A DNA stretch of 37,630 nt from an uncultured Bacilli bacterium (GCA_947628585.1 CANRAL010000010.1:1-37630), one strand, 5' to 3'; counted from the first letter of the stretch, positions 7,890-16,394 are shown. The notes: generated by a model from the sequence alone, not told the origin. Program-made: numbers and translations.

Positions 7890-8321
7890 GTGGTTTTTAT
7901 GAATTGGGTATTTTGGTTAAGTATTATTGTTCTTTTAACTTTTATTGAAATTAGTACTACTAATTTAGTTTCTATTTGGTTTATTGCTAGTGGAATAGTA
8001 AGTTTAATATTTTCTTTAGTTTATGATAATTTATATTGGGAAATTGCTTTATTTGTTATTCTAGGAGTTATTTTATTAATATTGACCCGGCCTTTAATTA
8101 ACAAATATTTTAAAAAAGAAAGTGTTAAAACTAATTTAGATAGAGTTGTGGGAATGACGGGAATATGTACTGAAGAAATAAAGAAAAATACTATAGGTGA
8201 AGTTAAAGTTGATGGTAAAAAATGGAGTGCTTATAGTAATGAGTTAATTAAAGTTGATGATGAAGTCTACATTGAAAAAATAGATGGAGTTAAATTAAAA
8301 GTTAGAAAGGAGGGAAAATAA
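7890..8321 (+). CDS. NfeD-like membrane protein
   Basis: 143 residues: two membrane spans near the N-terminus (about 5-26 and 30-65 in a helical hairpin) followed by a soluble OB-fold-like domain (RVVGMTGICTEEIKKNTIGEVKVDGKKWSAYS...) typical of short NfeD proteins. These pair with SPFH/stomatin proteins to organise membrane microdomains or quality control. GTG 7890 is 4 nt after AAGGA; ATG 7899 is the alternative. It overlaps the stomatin gene by TAATG. Confidence 0.88.
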   Translation: MVFMNWVFWLSIIVLLTFIEISTTNLVSIWFIASGIVSLIFSLVYDNLYWEIALFVILGVILLILTRPLINKYFKKESVKTNLDRVVGMTGICTEEIKKNTIGEVKVDGKKWSAYSNELIKVDDEVYIEKIDGVKLKVRKEGK

Positions 8322-9214
8322 TGGAAATATTTTTAATTATTTTAGTTATTGTTTTATTATTAATAATACCTAATATTAAAATTGTACCTCAAGCAAAAAG
8401 TTATGTTATTGAACGACTTGGTTCTTATTATACAACTTGGCAAAATGGGTTACATTTTAAACTTCCTTTTATAGATGCTATTTCTAATAAAGTTACCTTA
8501 AAGGAAGTTGTTAAAGATTTTGCTCCCCAACCAGTTATAACTAAGGATAATGTTACAATGCAAATTGATACGGTTGTTTATTATTCAATAACTGATCCTA
8601 AATTATATACATATGGTATTGAATTTCCAGTTAGTGCTATTGAAAATTTAACGGCTACAACTTTAAGAAATTTAATTGGGGATTTAGAATTAGATCAAAC
8701 TTTAACTAGTCGGGATATAATTAATACTAAAATGCGAGCTATCTTAGATGAAGCAACGGACCCTTGGGGTATTAAAGTAAATCGGGTAGAAGTTAAAAAT
8801 ATTATTCCTCCTCGGGATATTCAAGAAGCTATGGAAAAACAAATGCGAGCTGAAAGAGAAAGAAGAGAAAAAATTCTTCAAGCCGAAGGGGAAAAGAAAA
8901 GTAGTATTTTAATAGCTGAAGGGGAAAAAGAAAGTGCTATTTTAAGAGCTGAAGCTGAAAAGGAAAGTAATATTCGCATTGCCGAAGGTCAAGCCGAAGC
9001 TTTATTAAAAATTAAACAAGCGGAAGCTGATGGTATAAAACTTCTTAAAGAAGCTAAAGCTGATGAATCAGTATTAAAACTTAAAAGTTATGAAACTTTA
9101 GCAAGTATTGCTGATGGTAAAGCAACTAAAATTATTGTTCCCGCGGATTTACAAAATATTGTTACGTTTGGAACAGTATTAAAAGAAACAATGCAAAATA
9201 AAGAAGAAAAATGA
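8321..9214 (+). CDS. SPFH/stomatin-family membrane protein
   Basis: 297 residues. One N-terminal membrane anchor (3-20) leads into a prohibitin/band-7 domain (IVPQAKSYVIERLGSY...LHFKLPFID...) and then a long Ala/Glu/Lys coiled coil (about 165-250, repeated AEGEKES blocks) ending in a VPADLQNIVTFGT tail typical of QmcA/stomatin. Forms large oligomeric rings at the membrane. It is immediately downstream of NfeD, a classic pairing. Confidence 0.93.
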   Translation: MEIFLIILVIVLLLIIPNIKIVPQAKSYVIERLGSYYTTWQNGLHFKLPFIDAISNKVTLKEVVKDFAPQPVITKDNVTMQIDTVVYYSITDPKLYTYGIEFPVSAIENLTATTLRNLIGDLELDQTLTSRDIINTKMRAILDEATDPWGIKVNRVEVKNIIPPRDIQEAMEKQMRAERERREKILQAEGEKKSSILIAEGEKESAILRAEAEKESNIRIAEGQAEALLKIKQAEADGIKLLKEAKADESVLKLKSYETLASIADGKATKIIVPADLQNIVTFGTVLKETMQNKEEK

Positions 9215-9243
9215 CTTTACAAAAGTGTAAAGTCTTTTCTTTT
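9213..9243 (+). terminator. Terminator after the stomatin gene
   Basis: A perfect 9-bp stem (GACTTTACA / TGTAAAGTC) with a 4-nt loop, then a T-rich run. It overlaps the stop codon. The same core recurs at 18608 and 22104, next to the second surface gene. Confidence 0.9.
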
Positions 9244-9256
9244 GGAAGGGGATTCC

Positions 9257-9285
9257 TTGAAATAAATATTTATATATAGTAAAAT
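9257..9285 (+). promoter_or_regulatory. Promoter of the first surface-protein gene
   Basis: TTGAAA at 9257-9262, a 17-nt spacer ending in TATATATAG, and TAAAAT at 9280-9285. The same layout (including GTAAAAT) is at 18654-18682. Confidence 0.75.
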
Positions 9286-9410
9286 GGGCTATAGAAGAGT
9301 ATTTATGAGGATATAAATTTAAATAGAATAGATAGGATAAATTGTAAATAACAATAATAATGATGTATTCTAATAATGAATGCGCATAATAATAAAAATA
9401 GAGGTTTGTT
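9286..9410 (+). promoter_or_regulatory. Conserved 5' leader shared with the second surface gene
   Basis: About 125 nt of untranslated leader. It shares with 18683-18808 a segment right after the -10 (GCTATAGA versus ACTTTAGA), an ATTGTAAA box at the same distance (9341-9348 here), an AATAATGAA/C segment and an AGAGG ribosome binding site. Position-by-position retention over AT-rich DNA suggests duplication of the whole control region, or a shared regulator. Confidence 0.55.
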
Positions 9411-11090
9411 ATGGAGAATAAAAGAAGGTCGTTAATATTATTAATAATTGGAATAGCAACTATATTTATGGTAGTATTAGGGGCCGCTTTTGCTTTCCTT
9501 CAAACCGGGGGAAGTAATATTGGAATAGGCAATGTTGGTTCTACTACGGGAACCATTGATAGTTTAACTTTAGCAACTGAAGGAGAAATTGCTTTAAGTA
9601 TTAATGAAGAAAATTTTGGCTTAAATATGGGGGATAAAGTAGCGACAACTACAGCGATGGCTTCATTAATAGCGAATAATACAACTAATCAAGCAGATGA
9701 AACTTATAATATTTATTTAGTTATAAATGAAAATACTTTTCTATATACCAATGGGGTAGAAAATCCCGAGATTATGCTATCAATAAAGAAAAATGGTAGT
9801 GAATATACAAATGTACAAGACTTAAATTTAATGACAGGTATAAATATAGAATATCCTACTGATGAAGAAGGAAGTTTAAAAAAAGAAACAATAAGTGGTT
9901 ATGATATAACCACGAAATCTGGTTTAATAAAGATCGCTGAAGAAGAAAAAATTACTGCTAATGGCTTAGAAACAGTAGATAATTGGGAAATAAGAATTAT
10001 ATTTAGAAATTTAGATTTGGATCAAAGTTCAAACGGTGGTAAAAAACTTACGGCTAAATTAATAATTCAAAAAAATCCTCTTGCTACGAATATAATGGAT
10101 GTATGTCAAAGTAATAGTAATTTGGCTGATTGTTTAGTTAAATTACATAATGAAAGTGAATATGTTATAACTAAGTTACTTTATCATGATCAAGCTGAAG
10201 ATTATCCGGGCGAAATAAATTATGAATTAGAGGCTGGAGATTTATCATATCGCTATAGTGGTGCAAGTGCAGAAGTAAATAATTATGTGTGTTTTGGTAC
10301 CGATACTTGTAGTGGAGAAGATGATAGTCATTTATATCGGATAATTGGAGCGTTTAAAAATAGTAATGATAAATATGAAGTTAAGTTAATAAAAGCAACC
10401 GAAGCTACAGCCACGGAACTGGGAAATCAAGGTGCTAATTACTCGAACAAATATTATAAATGGAATGGTTCTAGTAATTTAAACGTATGGAAAGATAGTA
10501 ATTTAAATACTGTAAATTTAAATGATTATTATTTGAATACTTATTTAGATACCAAATGGGAAGAAATGATTGAATCTCATCTTTGGCAAGTCGCAGGTAA
10601 TGATAAAGACTTTATAAGAGACGAAAGAAATGCCTTTGAAACTTATGATTATGAAGTAGGAAATAATAAAGTAACTTTAAGTAATTTAGGAAAGTGTGCG
10701 ATCGATACATTAGGAACCACTTGTACTATTGATGAAATTGTTCATAATGCCAAAATCGGTTTAATGTATTTAAGTGATTATATGTACGCGGCTAAGTCTT
10801 TATATTGGTCATATAAAGGTTATATATCTGGTTCTGGTCATACTACCGATTATGGTGCCACTTTAAATAATGACTGGTTACATATAGGTGATCATGATGA
10901 ACACACTCTAACTAGATTATATGATTCTGATCATATAACTCATATTATGAGTATTGCTAGTGATGGCCATGTAAGCCCTCAAAATACGGATGATGCAAAT
11001 CGAGTAAGACCAACATTTTATCTAAAAACTAGTGTTAAAATAGTATCTGGTGATGGAACAATAAATAATCCATATATAATTTCTGAATAA
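9411..11090 (+). CDS. Modular surface protein with N-terminal anchor and lectin-like C-domain
   Basis: 559 residues. A basic N-terminus and hydrophobic segment (about 7-30, ending LGAAFAFL) resemble signal peptides of SipW/TasA-type secreted proteins. A beta-rich domain (about 31-215) is paralogous to the start of the 18809 protein (shared NFG.NMG, LIANNTT, Y.ITTKSG). A Cys-containing C-domain (about 225-559) has RYSG, NYVCFG..C, YRIIG.FKN, VKLIKA, SNLN.VNLN, AKIGLMYLSDY, VRPTFYL and GDGT.NNPYI. This last part recalls DUF6273/FGE-like C-type-lectin folds, an inference from the VRP(A/F)-type ending. It probably binds ligands at the cell surface. It has its own promoter and terminator. Confidence 0.85.
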   Translation: MENKRRSLILLIIGIATIFMVVLGAAFAFLQTGGSNIGIGNVGSTTGTIDSLTLATEGEIALSINEENFGLNMGDKVATTTAMASLIANNTTNQADETYNIYLVINENTFLYTNGVENPEIMLSIKKNGSEYTNVQDLNLMTGINIEYPTDEEGSLKKETISGYDITTKSGLIKIAEEEKITANGLETVDNWEIRIIFRNLDLDQSSNGGKKLTAKLIIQKNPLATNIMDVCQSNSNLADCLVKLHNESEYVITKLLYHDQAEDYPGEINYELEAGDLSYRYSGASAEVNNYVCFGTDTCSGEDDSHLYRIIGAFKNSNDKYEVKLIKATEATATELGNQGANYSNKYYKWNGSSNLNVWKDSNLNTVNLNDYYLNTYLDTKWEEMIESHLWQVAGNDKDFIRDERNAFETYDYEVGNNKVTLSNLGKCAIDTLGTTCTIDEIVHNAKIGLMYLSDYMYAAKSLYWSYKGYISGSGHTTDYGATLNNDWLHIGDHDEHTLTRLYDSDHITHIMSIASDGHVSPQNTDDANRVRPTFYLKTSVKIVSGDGTINNPYIISE

Positions 11091-11095
11091 TTTGA

Positions 11096-11124
11096 GGAAA
11101 AGATTTTCTTTTCCTTAATTTTTT
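11096..11124 (+). terminator. Terminator of the first surface-protein gene
   Basis: GGAAAAGA and TCTTTTCC pair perfectly over 8 bp around a 3-nt loop, followed by a T run at 11119-11124. Confidence 0.8.
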
Positions 11125-11154
11125 GGTAAAATAAAACAGAAAGGTTGTGTTAAT

Positions 11155-11529
11155 ATGTTAAAAGAATTTAAAAAGTTTATTGCCAGGGGAAATGTTTTAG
11201 ATATGGCTGTCGGGGTAATCGTAGGAGGGGCTTTCTCAGCTATAATTACTAGTTTAGTAAATAATATTTTTACTCCTATTATTGGTCTTATTCTCGGAGG
11301 TGTTGATTTTTCAAATCTAGCTATTACTTTTAAAGATACCAAAATTATGTATGGAGCTTTTATTCAAAGTGTTATTGACTTTTTAATTGTCGCATTCTGC
11401 TTATTTATCGTAGTTAAAGTAGTTAATACTATAACTCATCGGAAAAAAGAAAAAGAAGAAGAAAAGAAACCAGAAAAAACTCCAGAATTAAAAACATTAG
11501 AAGAAATAAGAGATTTACTTAAAAAATGA
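11155..11529 (+). CDS. mscL: MscL, large-conductance mechanosensitive channel
   Basis: 124 residues with the conserved N-terminus (FKKFIARGNVLDMAVGVIVGGAFSAIITSLVNN), where the first span forms the pore, a short periplasmic-type loop, a second span (about 65-90) and a charged C-terminal helix bundle. It opens under membrane tension to release solutes during hypo-osmotic shock. A weak TAAAAT -10 box lies about 30 nt upstream; RBS GAAAGG. It overlaps the next gene by ATGA. Confidence 0.95.
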   Translation: MLKEFKKFIARGNVLDMAVGVIVGGAFSAIITSLVNNIFTPIIGLILGGVDFSNLAITFKDTKIMYGAFIQSVIDFLIVAFCLFIVVKVVNTITHRKKEKEEEKKPEKTPELKTLEEIRDLLKK

Positions 11530-12158
11530 AATATACCTTTAGTAATGGTGTTACTGTTGAATATGAAATAATTCGTAAAAATAATAAAAATATTTATTTT
11601 CGCTTTAAAGATGATTTAAAATTATATATTTCAGCTCCCATGTATATAAGTATTAAAGAAATAGAAAAATTAATTTTAAAAAATGAAGATTCTTTATTAA
11701 AAATGTATACTAAAATAGAAAATAAAATTTTAGAAGATGATATGATTTACTATTTAGGAAAAAAGTATTTGATGGTAATTGATGAAAATTGTTCTGAAGT
11801 AAAAATTTTAGATAATAAAATAATAGCTAAAAATAATGAAGAAATAACTAAATTTATAAATAGAGAAATGTTAAGAATTTATTCTGAAGAAATGGAAATA
11901 GCTAAAAAATGTTTTAATAATTTGCCAGAATTTACTTTTAAAACTCGAAAAATGAGTACTAGATGGGGTGTTAATAATATTCGTAAAAAAGTAATTACTT
12001 TAAATACTGAATTAATTAAAAAAGATATTGAAGCTATTGATTATGTAATTATTCATGAGTTATGTCATTTTTATGAACCAAATCATAGTAAAGAATTTTG
12101 GCATTTAGTTTCTTTAGCTTGTCCCAAATATAAAGAAATAAGAAAGAGTTTAAGATAA
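11526..12158 (+). CDS. YgjP-like metallopeptidase domain protein
   Basis: 210 residues. The zinc site HELCH is at 177-181, with a third ligand His187 in PNHSKEFW. RKMSTRWG (about 141-148) upstream is typical of the YgjP/DUF45 family. The substrate is unknown; the family is predicted to be a zinc peptidase. The N-terminal ~100 residues are beta-rich, as in relatives. Coupled to mscL by a 4-nt overlap and followed 1 nt later by the RNA methylase. Confidence 0.9.
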   Translation: MKYTFSNGVTVEYEIIRKNNKNIYFRFKDDLKLYISAPMYISIKEIEKLILKNEDSLLKMYTKIENKILEDDMIYYLGKKYLMVIDENCSEVKILDNKIIAKNNEEITKFINREMLRIYSEEMEIAKKCFNNLPEFTFKTRKMSTRWGVNNIRKKVITLNTELIKKDIEAIDYVIIHELCHFYEPNHSKEFWHLVSLACPKYKEIRKSLR

Positions 12159-12159
12159 T

Positions 12160-12861
12160 ATGGAAATAAAAAGTTTACAAAATAGTAAAGTTAAATATTG
12201 GGTTTCTTTAAATAATAAAAAAAATCGCGATCGCGATCGCGTTTTTATAGTCGAAGGTGATCATTTATTAAAAGAAGCTAAAAATAAAAATTTACTTTTA
12301 GAAACTATTAGTACAATTGATCCTTTTAAAGATTATTTTGTAACTAAAGAAATAATGGCTAAAATAAGTAATCAAAAAAGTATTAGTCCCGAGATAGGTA
12401 TTTGTAAATATCTTCCCGAACAAGATATAAAGGGAAACGTTTTAATTTTAGATCGACTTCAAGACCCTGGCAATTTAGGAACAATTATTCGTAGTGCCGT
12501 TGCTTTTAATTTCGAAACTATTATTTTAAGTGATGATTCAGTAGATTTATATAATGATAAAGTCATTAGAGCTAGTGAAGGAATGTTGTTTCATATTAAT
12601 ATAAAAAGAGCTAATATAGAAGCCATAATTCCTTTATTAAAAGAAAAGGGTTATAAAGTAATTGGTTCGGTTGTTAGTCAAAATAAAAATATTCTTCCTA
12701 AAGAAAACGTAGCTTTAGTAATTGGTAATGAAGGTAAGGGAATAAGTCCTAAAATAAAGGAATTTTGTGATTCCTTCGTTCATATTCCTATGGAGCCCAA
12801 TTGCGAAAGCTTAAATGCCGGAGTTGCTGCCTCTATTTTAATGTATGAGGTATATAAATGA
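12160..12861 (+). CDS. SpoU/TrmH-family RNA 2'-O-methyltransferase
   Basis: 233 residues. An N-terminal substrate-binding region (VFIVEGDHLLKEA) precedes a SPOUT knot domain with motif 1 LQDPGNLGTIIRSA, motif 2 ALVIGNEGKGIS and motif 3 IPM.PNCESLNAGVAASI. It methylates a 2'-hydroxyl in rRNA or tRNA using SAM; the exact site cannot be read from sequence. Codons 20-25 (RDRDR region) carry an unusual GC-rich palindrome. It overlaps rimM by ATGA. Confidence 0.9.
   Translation: MEIKSLQNSKVKYWVSLNNKKNRDRDRVFIVEGDHLLKEAKNKNLLLETISTIDPFKDYFVTKEIMAKISNQKSISPEIGICKYLPEQDIKGNVLILDRLQDPGNLGTIIRSAVAFNFETIILSDDSVDLYNDKVIRASEGMLFHINIKRANIEAIIPLLKEKGYKVIGSVVSQNKNILPKENVALVIGNEGKGISPKIKEFCDSFVHIPMEPNCESLNAGVAASILMYEVYK
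12226..12241. repeat. GC-rich perfect palindrome inside the SpoU methylase gene
   Basis: A 16-bp palindrome made of alternating CGCGAT units with two GATC sites, flanked by A and T runs. It encodes Arg-Asp-Arg-Asp-Arg. Its pure GC-rich composition is striking in this AT-rich gene. Confidence 0.8.
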
Positions 12862-13349
12862 AAGATTTTATTTTAATAGGTAAAATAGTAGCTACTCATG
12901 GAATTGAAGGTAAAGTTAAAGTAATAAGTGATACTAATCATAAAGATAAAGTATTTCAAGTAAATAATAATATTTATATTGATAATTCTAAATATATTAT
13001 TAATAGTTATCAAATAAGTGGAAAATACGTTATATTATCATTTAAAGATTATTTAAATATTAATTTAATTAATCCTTTCTTAAAAAAAGATATATATATT
13101 AAAAGAAAGGAAATTTCTTTAGAAAATAATGAATTTTTATATGCTGAATTAATAGGTATGGGAATAAGCGAAAATAATAAAAAAATAGGTATTGTTAAAG
13201 AAGTATTAGAAGGGAAAAAGTATCCCTATTTAAAAATAAAAAATAGTAAAGAATATTTAATTCCTTTAGTAGATTATTATATTAAAAAAATTGATCGAGA
13301 AAAAGAAATAATAGAAGTCGAAAATGTGACAAATTTAATGTCAATATAA
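12858..13349 (+). CDS. rimM: RimM, 16S rRNA processing / 30S maturation factor
   Basis: 163 residues, with the N-terminal RimM beta-barrel (GKIVATHGIEGKVKV) and a C-terminal PRC-barrel (ELIGM.ISENNKKIGIVKEV...IPLVDYYIKKID). It assists assembly of the 30S head. Divergent but with clear family hallmarks, and it sits two genes before trmD, its usual neighbour. It overlaps the SpoU methylase gene by 4 nt. Confidence 0.9.
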   Translation: MKDFILIGKIVATHGIEGKVKVISDTNHKDKVFQVNNNIYIDNSKYIINSYQISGKYVILSFKDYLNINLINPFLKKDIYIKRKEISLENNEFLYAELIGMGISENNKKIGIVKEVLEGKKYPYLKIKNSKEYLIPLVDYYIKKIDREKEIIEVENVTNLMSI

Positions 13350-13415
13350 AAGAATTTTTCATTTTTCCAAAATTATTATTTCTTTTTTTGCTATAATTTT
13401 TCTTGGGAGGCAGTA

Positions 13416-14030
13416 ATGGTTGATTTAAAAATATTTTTAGAACAATTATCCAAAGAAGATTTATTAAAATTAAAAAATAATCCTTCCTTAATTGAAGAAA
13501 TAATAAATGAAAAAAGTTATAAAACGGATTATGATGTTTTAGAAGTAGCTCGAAGTTATAAAATAAATAAATCTTTAGCAAGAATTATGATTCCGCCTTA
13601 TAAAATAATTACTGATGCAATACTGGCGAAAGAATTATTAGCCCAAGATGGTTTATTATATTTTCAATTAAGTCCAGAGTTAAAAGAAAATAAAGAACTA
13701 ATTACTATTGCCTTTTACCAAAATCCTTATATTTTATACACAATGGAAGAACGTTTATTAAAGTTAGTTACTTCGAAAAGTCCTAGCGAAATTAAAAAAA
13801 TATTAGAAGAAACTATAGGAAAAGAAAATATGTTAAAAAGTATTTTAAATACTGTTACTGAAAAAGATGAAGTACCTAATGATTTAAAAGAATTAAAAAA
13901 TGATGCTTTAGAGTTAGATAGAGAAAAAATAATAGCTAGGCAAAAGTTAATTTCTGAAGAAATCCAAAAAGGAAAAACCTTAGAAGAAATATATGACGAA
14001 TTAATAAAAGGAAAAAAAGAAGGCCGATAA
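13416..14030 (+). CDS. Helical protein of unknown function between rimM and trmD
   Basis: 204 residues, predicted largely alpha-helical and highly charged, with no membrane segment or signal peptide. The middle part (LSPELKENKELITIAFYQNPYILYTM) resembles the helical repeat pattern of DUF4116, a weak similarity. The C-terminal ~60 residues look like coiled coil. GGGAGG gives a strong ribosome binding site, and a TATAAT -10 box lies at 13392-13397. It has its own terminator, so it may be expressed separately. I do not recognise a function. Confidence 0.75.
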   Translation: MVDLKIFLEQLSKEDLLKLKNNPSLIEEIINEKSYKTDYDVLEVARSYKINKSLARIMIPPYKIITDAILAKELLAQDGLLYFQLSPELKENKELITIAFYQNPYILYTMEERLLKLVTSKSPSEIKKILEETIGKENMLKSILNTVTEKDEVPNDLKELKNDALELDREKIIARQKLISEEIQKGKTLEEIYDELIKGKKEGR

Positions 14031-14052
14031 TCAATATTTCGGTATTTTTTCT
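14024..14052 (+). terminator. Probable terminator upstream of trmD
   Basis: CCGA-AAT with one bulged T pairs with ATTTCGG around a 4-nt loop, followed by a T-rich tail. It overlaps the end of the unknown gene. Confidence 0.6.
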
Positions 14053-14102
14053 TTTAAATAATTAGTTTAGTGTAGTATAATAAGTTTATAAAAGGAGAAA
14101 TT

Positions 14103-14777
14103 ATGAAAATTGATGTATTAACTTTATTTCCTAATCTTTTTACCAATTTTTTAGAAGAATCAATTATTAAACGGGCTATAACTAAAAAATTAGTAGAAAT
14201 CAACATTATTAATTTTCGCGATTATTCTCCTTTAAATAATCATCAAGTAGATGATACCCCTTATGGTGGTGGCGCGGGAATGGTTTTACGTTGTGAACCT
14301 ATTTTTGAATGTCTCGATAAAATAAAAACCAAAGATTCTTTTGTTATAATGCTTACCCCTGGGGGCCTAACTTTTAACCAAAGTAAAGCCCAAGAATTTG
14401 TGAAACATAAGCATATAATATTAATATGTGGTCATTATGAAGGCTTTGATGAAAGAATTAAAACATTAGTTGATGTGGAACTTAGCATTGGTGATTTTGT
14501 TCTCACGGGAGGGGAAATTCCGGCCCTCGCAGTTATTGATACTATTACGAGATTAATCCCCGGAGTTATAAATAAAGAAAGTTTAGAAACCGAATCTTTT
14601 AATAATAATTTACTCGATTATCCTAATTATACTAAGCCTAGAGTTTATCGCAACTTAGAGGTTCCACCCGTTTTAGTAAATGGCGATCATGAAAAAATCA
14701 AAAATTATCGCTTACAAGAACAAATTAGAATAACAAAGGAAAAACGTCCGGATTTGATGGAGGATAAAAATGAGTAA
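14103..14777 (+). CDS. trmD: TrmD, tRNA (guanine-37-N1)-methyltransferase
   Basis: 224 residues, with the SPOUT trefoil knot: IDVLTLFPNLF, DDTPYGGGAGMVLR, TPGG..FNQ, ICGHYEGFDERI, LSIGDFVLTGGEIPA and the C-terminal YTKP..Y motif. It methylates N1 of G37 next to the anticodon to prevent frameshifting. RBS AAGGAG; TATAAT at 14076-14081. The 3' end overlaps the next gene by 8 nt. Confidence 0.96.
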   Translation: MKIDVLTLFPNLFTNFLEESIIKRAITKKLVEINIINFRDYSPLNNHQVDDTPYGGGAGMVLRCEPIFECLDKIKTKDSFVIMLTPGGLTFNQSKAQEFVKHKHIILICGHYEGFDERIKTLVDVELSIGDFVLTGGEIPALAVIDTITRLIPGVINKESLETESFNNNLLDYPNYTKPRVYRNLEVPPVLVNGDHEKIKNYRLQEQIRITKEKRPDLMEDKNE

Positions 14778-15180
14778 TTATATTATTAAAAAAGTTAGTA
14801 TCAAAAAAGCCAAGGTTAATTATCCCAATAATGAAGGTTATATAATTCATCCTAAAAAATATGATAATATAACAAAGATAGCTATTTATGATGAAGATAT
14901 AACTAACCAAATATTATTAAAAAAACTAAATAAAGATTATAAAAAAATTGTAACTTATATATATAACATTTTAAATGAAGATACTGGTGGTAATGCTTTA
15001 CAAGCATATACTGAACTTGATCGGCTTAAACATATTTTATTATATAAGTATCAAGAAAAAATAGATCGAAAAATATTAGAAAATTATTTAAAAAAATTAA
15101 GCATTTTAGAAATGGAAATAAATAAATTAATGTTAAATATGATAAATAGAGAAGAAATAAAAAGAGGTAGTAGTCGATGA
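14770..15180 (+). CDS. Small helical protein of unknown function
   Basis: 136 residues, Lys/Asn/Ile-rich. The first ~45 residues look beta-rich, the rest helical (ELDRLKHILLYKYQEKIDRKILENYL onward). No signal peptide or membrane span. GGAGG sits well for the ATG at 14770, inside the end of trmD. It overlaps the next gene by ATGA. Function not recognised. Confidence 0.75.
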   Translation: MSNYIIKKVSIKKAKVNYPNNEGYIIHPKKYDNITKIAIYDEDITNQILLKKLNKDYKKIVTYIYNILNEDTGGNALQAYTELDRLKHILLYKYQEKIDRKILENYLKKLSILEMEINKLMLNMINREEIKRGSSR

Positions 15181-15461
15181 AAAAGAAATTAATTTTTTCC
15201 TTATTAGGAATAGTTTTAGTTATTGCTTTGGCAATTGTTTATTTTACAACTTTGAGAACATTTAGTGTTATATTTGATTCGCAAGGAGGAACTTGGTTTA
15301 AAACAGAAGAAGTAAGAATAAATAAAAAAGCCCAAGAACCAGGTGAACCTATTTTGGAGGGTTATACATTTTTAGGTTGGTATTTAGATAATGAATTATA
15401 TGATTTTAATCGTCCTGTTACCAAAAACATTACTTTGGTGGCCAAATGGAAGGAGAATTAA
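15177..15461 (+). CDS. Membrane-anchored InlB B-repeat (Flg_new) protein
   Basis: 94 residues: an N-terminal membrane anchor (about 5-24) and one complete Listeria-Bacteroides repeat, FSVIFDSQGGTWFKTEEVRI...P..EGYTFLGWYLD...YDFNRPVTKNITLVAKW. In surface adhesins such repeats occur in tandem; here there is only one, so it is a minimal cell-surface protein. Coupled to the preceding gene by a 4-nt overlap. Confidence 0.85.
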   Translation: MKKKLIFSLLGIVLVIALAIVYFTTLRTFSVIFDSQGGTWFKTEEVRINKKAQEPGEPILEGYTFLGWYLDNELYDFNRPVTKNITLVAKWKEN

Positions 15462-15467
15462 AAATAA

Positions 15468-16328
15468 GTGGAAAGATATAAACAAGTAAGAATTGCCAGT
15501 ATTCTCGGAATATTTGGTAATTTCTTTTTAGCTATAATAAAATTAATTGTTGGTTTTATTTCCCAAAGTCAAGCTATGTTAGGCGATGCTTTTAATAGTT
15601 TAAGTGATATTTTATCATCATTTATGACTTTTTTAGGTAATTATATTGCGAGTAAACCTAAAGATGATGATCATAACTTAGGACATGGAAAAGCCGAATA
15701 TGTTTATTCTTTGTTCATTAGTTTTATGATGTTTATCTTAAGTTTGAAAGTAGCTAAGGATTCTATTATTTCTTTTTTTCATCCTAATTTGTACCATTAT
15801 TCCATATTATTAATAATTGTATCTTTAATCACAATTATGGTTAAATTAGGTCTTTATTTTTATACTAAAAAATTAACTAAACAAAATAATAATTTGTTAT
15901 TAAAAGCTAATTATAAAGATCATCGTAATGACTGTATTATTACAACCTTTACGCTTATATCAGCCTTTCTAGCTTCCCATAATATTATTATATTTGATAG
16001 TATAGTAGGTTTAGGTATAGCCATATTTATTTTTATTGAAGCCTTAAAAATATTTAAACAAAGTTATGATGTTTTAATGGATAAATCAATAAGTAATGAA
16101 GCGAAAAAGGAAGTTTTAAAAATTATTGAAAAATATCCCGAAATAAAAAAAATAAATCATTTTAATTCCACCCCGGTAGGATATAAATATTATTTATCTT
16201 TTACTATTTTTGTTAATGGTCATATGTCTACTTTTGATTCCCATGCTATAGCCAACAATTTAGAAAAAGAAATTATTCAAAAAATCCCTGAAATATATTT
16301 AGTTATCATTCATGTTAATCCTCTTTAA
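15468..16328 (+). CDS. Cation diffusion facilitator (CDF) transporter
   Basis: 286 residues, with about six membrane spans and a cytoplasmic C-terminal domain. The metal-site residues are visible in GDAFNSLSD (Asp40, Asp47) and the HxxGHGKAE loop (69-77), and again in a KDHRND segment of span 5. It exports divalent cations (Zn, Mn or Fe) using the proton gradient; which metal is uncertain. I take GTG 15468 as the start, with AAGGAG 12 nt away, a rather long spacing. Confidence 0.92.
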   Translation: MERYKQVRIASILGIFGNFFLAIIKLIVGFISQSQAMLGDAFNSLSDILSSFMTFLGNYIASKPKDDDHNLGHGKAEYVYSLFISFMMFILSLKVAKDSIISFFHPNLYHYSILLIIVSLITIMVKLGLYFYTKKLTKQNNNLLLKANYKDHRNDCIITTFTLISAFLASHNIIIFDSIVGLGIAIFIFIEALKIFKQSYDVLMDKSISNEAKKEVLKIIEKYPEIKKINHFNSTPVGYKYYLSFTIFVNGHMSTFDSHAIANNLEKEIIQKIPEIYLVIIHVNPL

Positions 16329-16360
16329 TATAAAACATTTGTCATATTTTGTCGAAACCC

Positions 16361-16388
16361 TTGCTTTTTTCATTTAAATAGTTAAAAT
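16361..16388 (+). promoter_or_regulatory. Promoter of a candidate small RNA
   Basis: TTGCTT at 16361-16366, a 16-nt spacer and TAAAAT at 16383-16388. The predicted start (~16395) coincides with the first base of the 15-bp inverted repeat. Confidence 0.5.
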
Positions 16389-16394
16389 AGATAC

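Noticed and set aside
11115-11342. Minus-strand ORF opposite mscL
   Set aside because: Entirely antisense to a clear mscL gene, with no family signature.
13282-13581. Minus-strand ORF across the rimM end
   Set aside because: Leu/Phe-rich shadow covering the promoter and start of the plus-strand gene at 13416.
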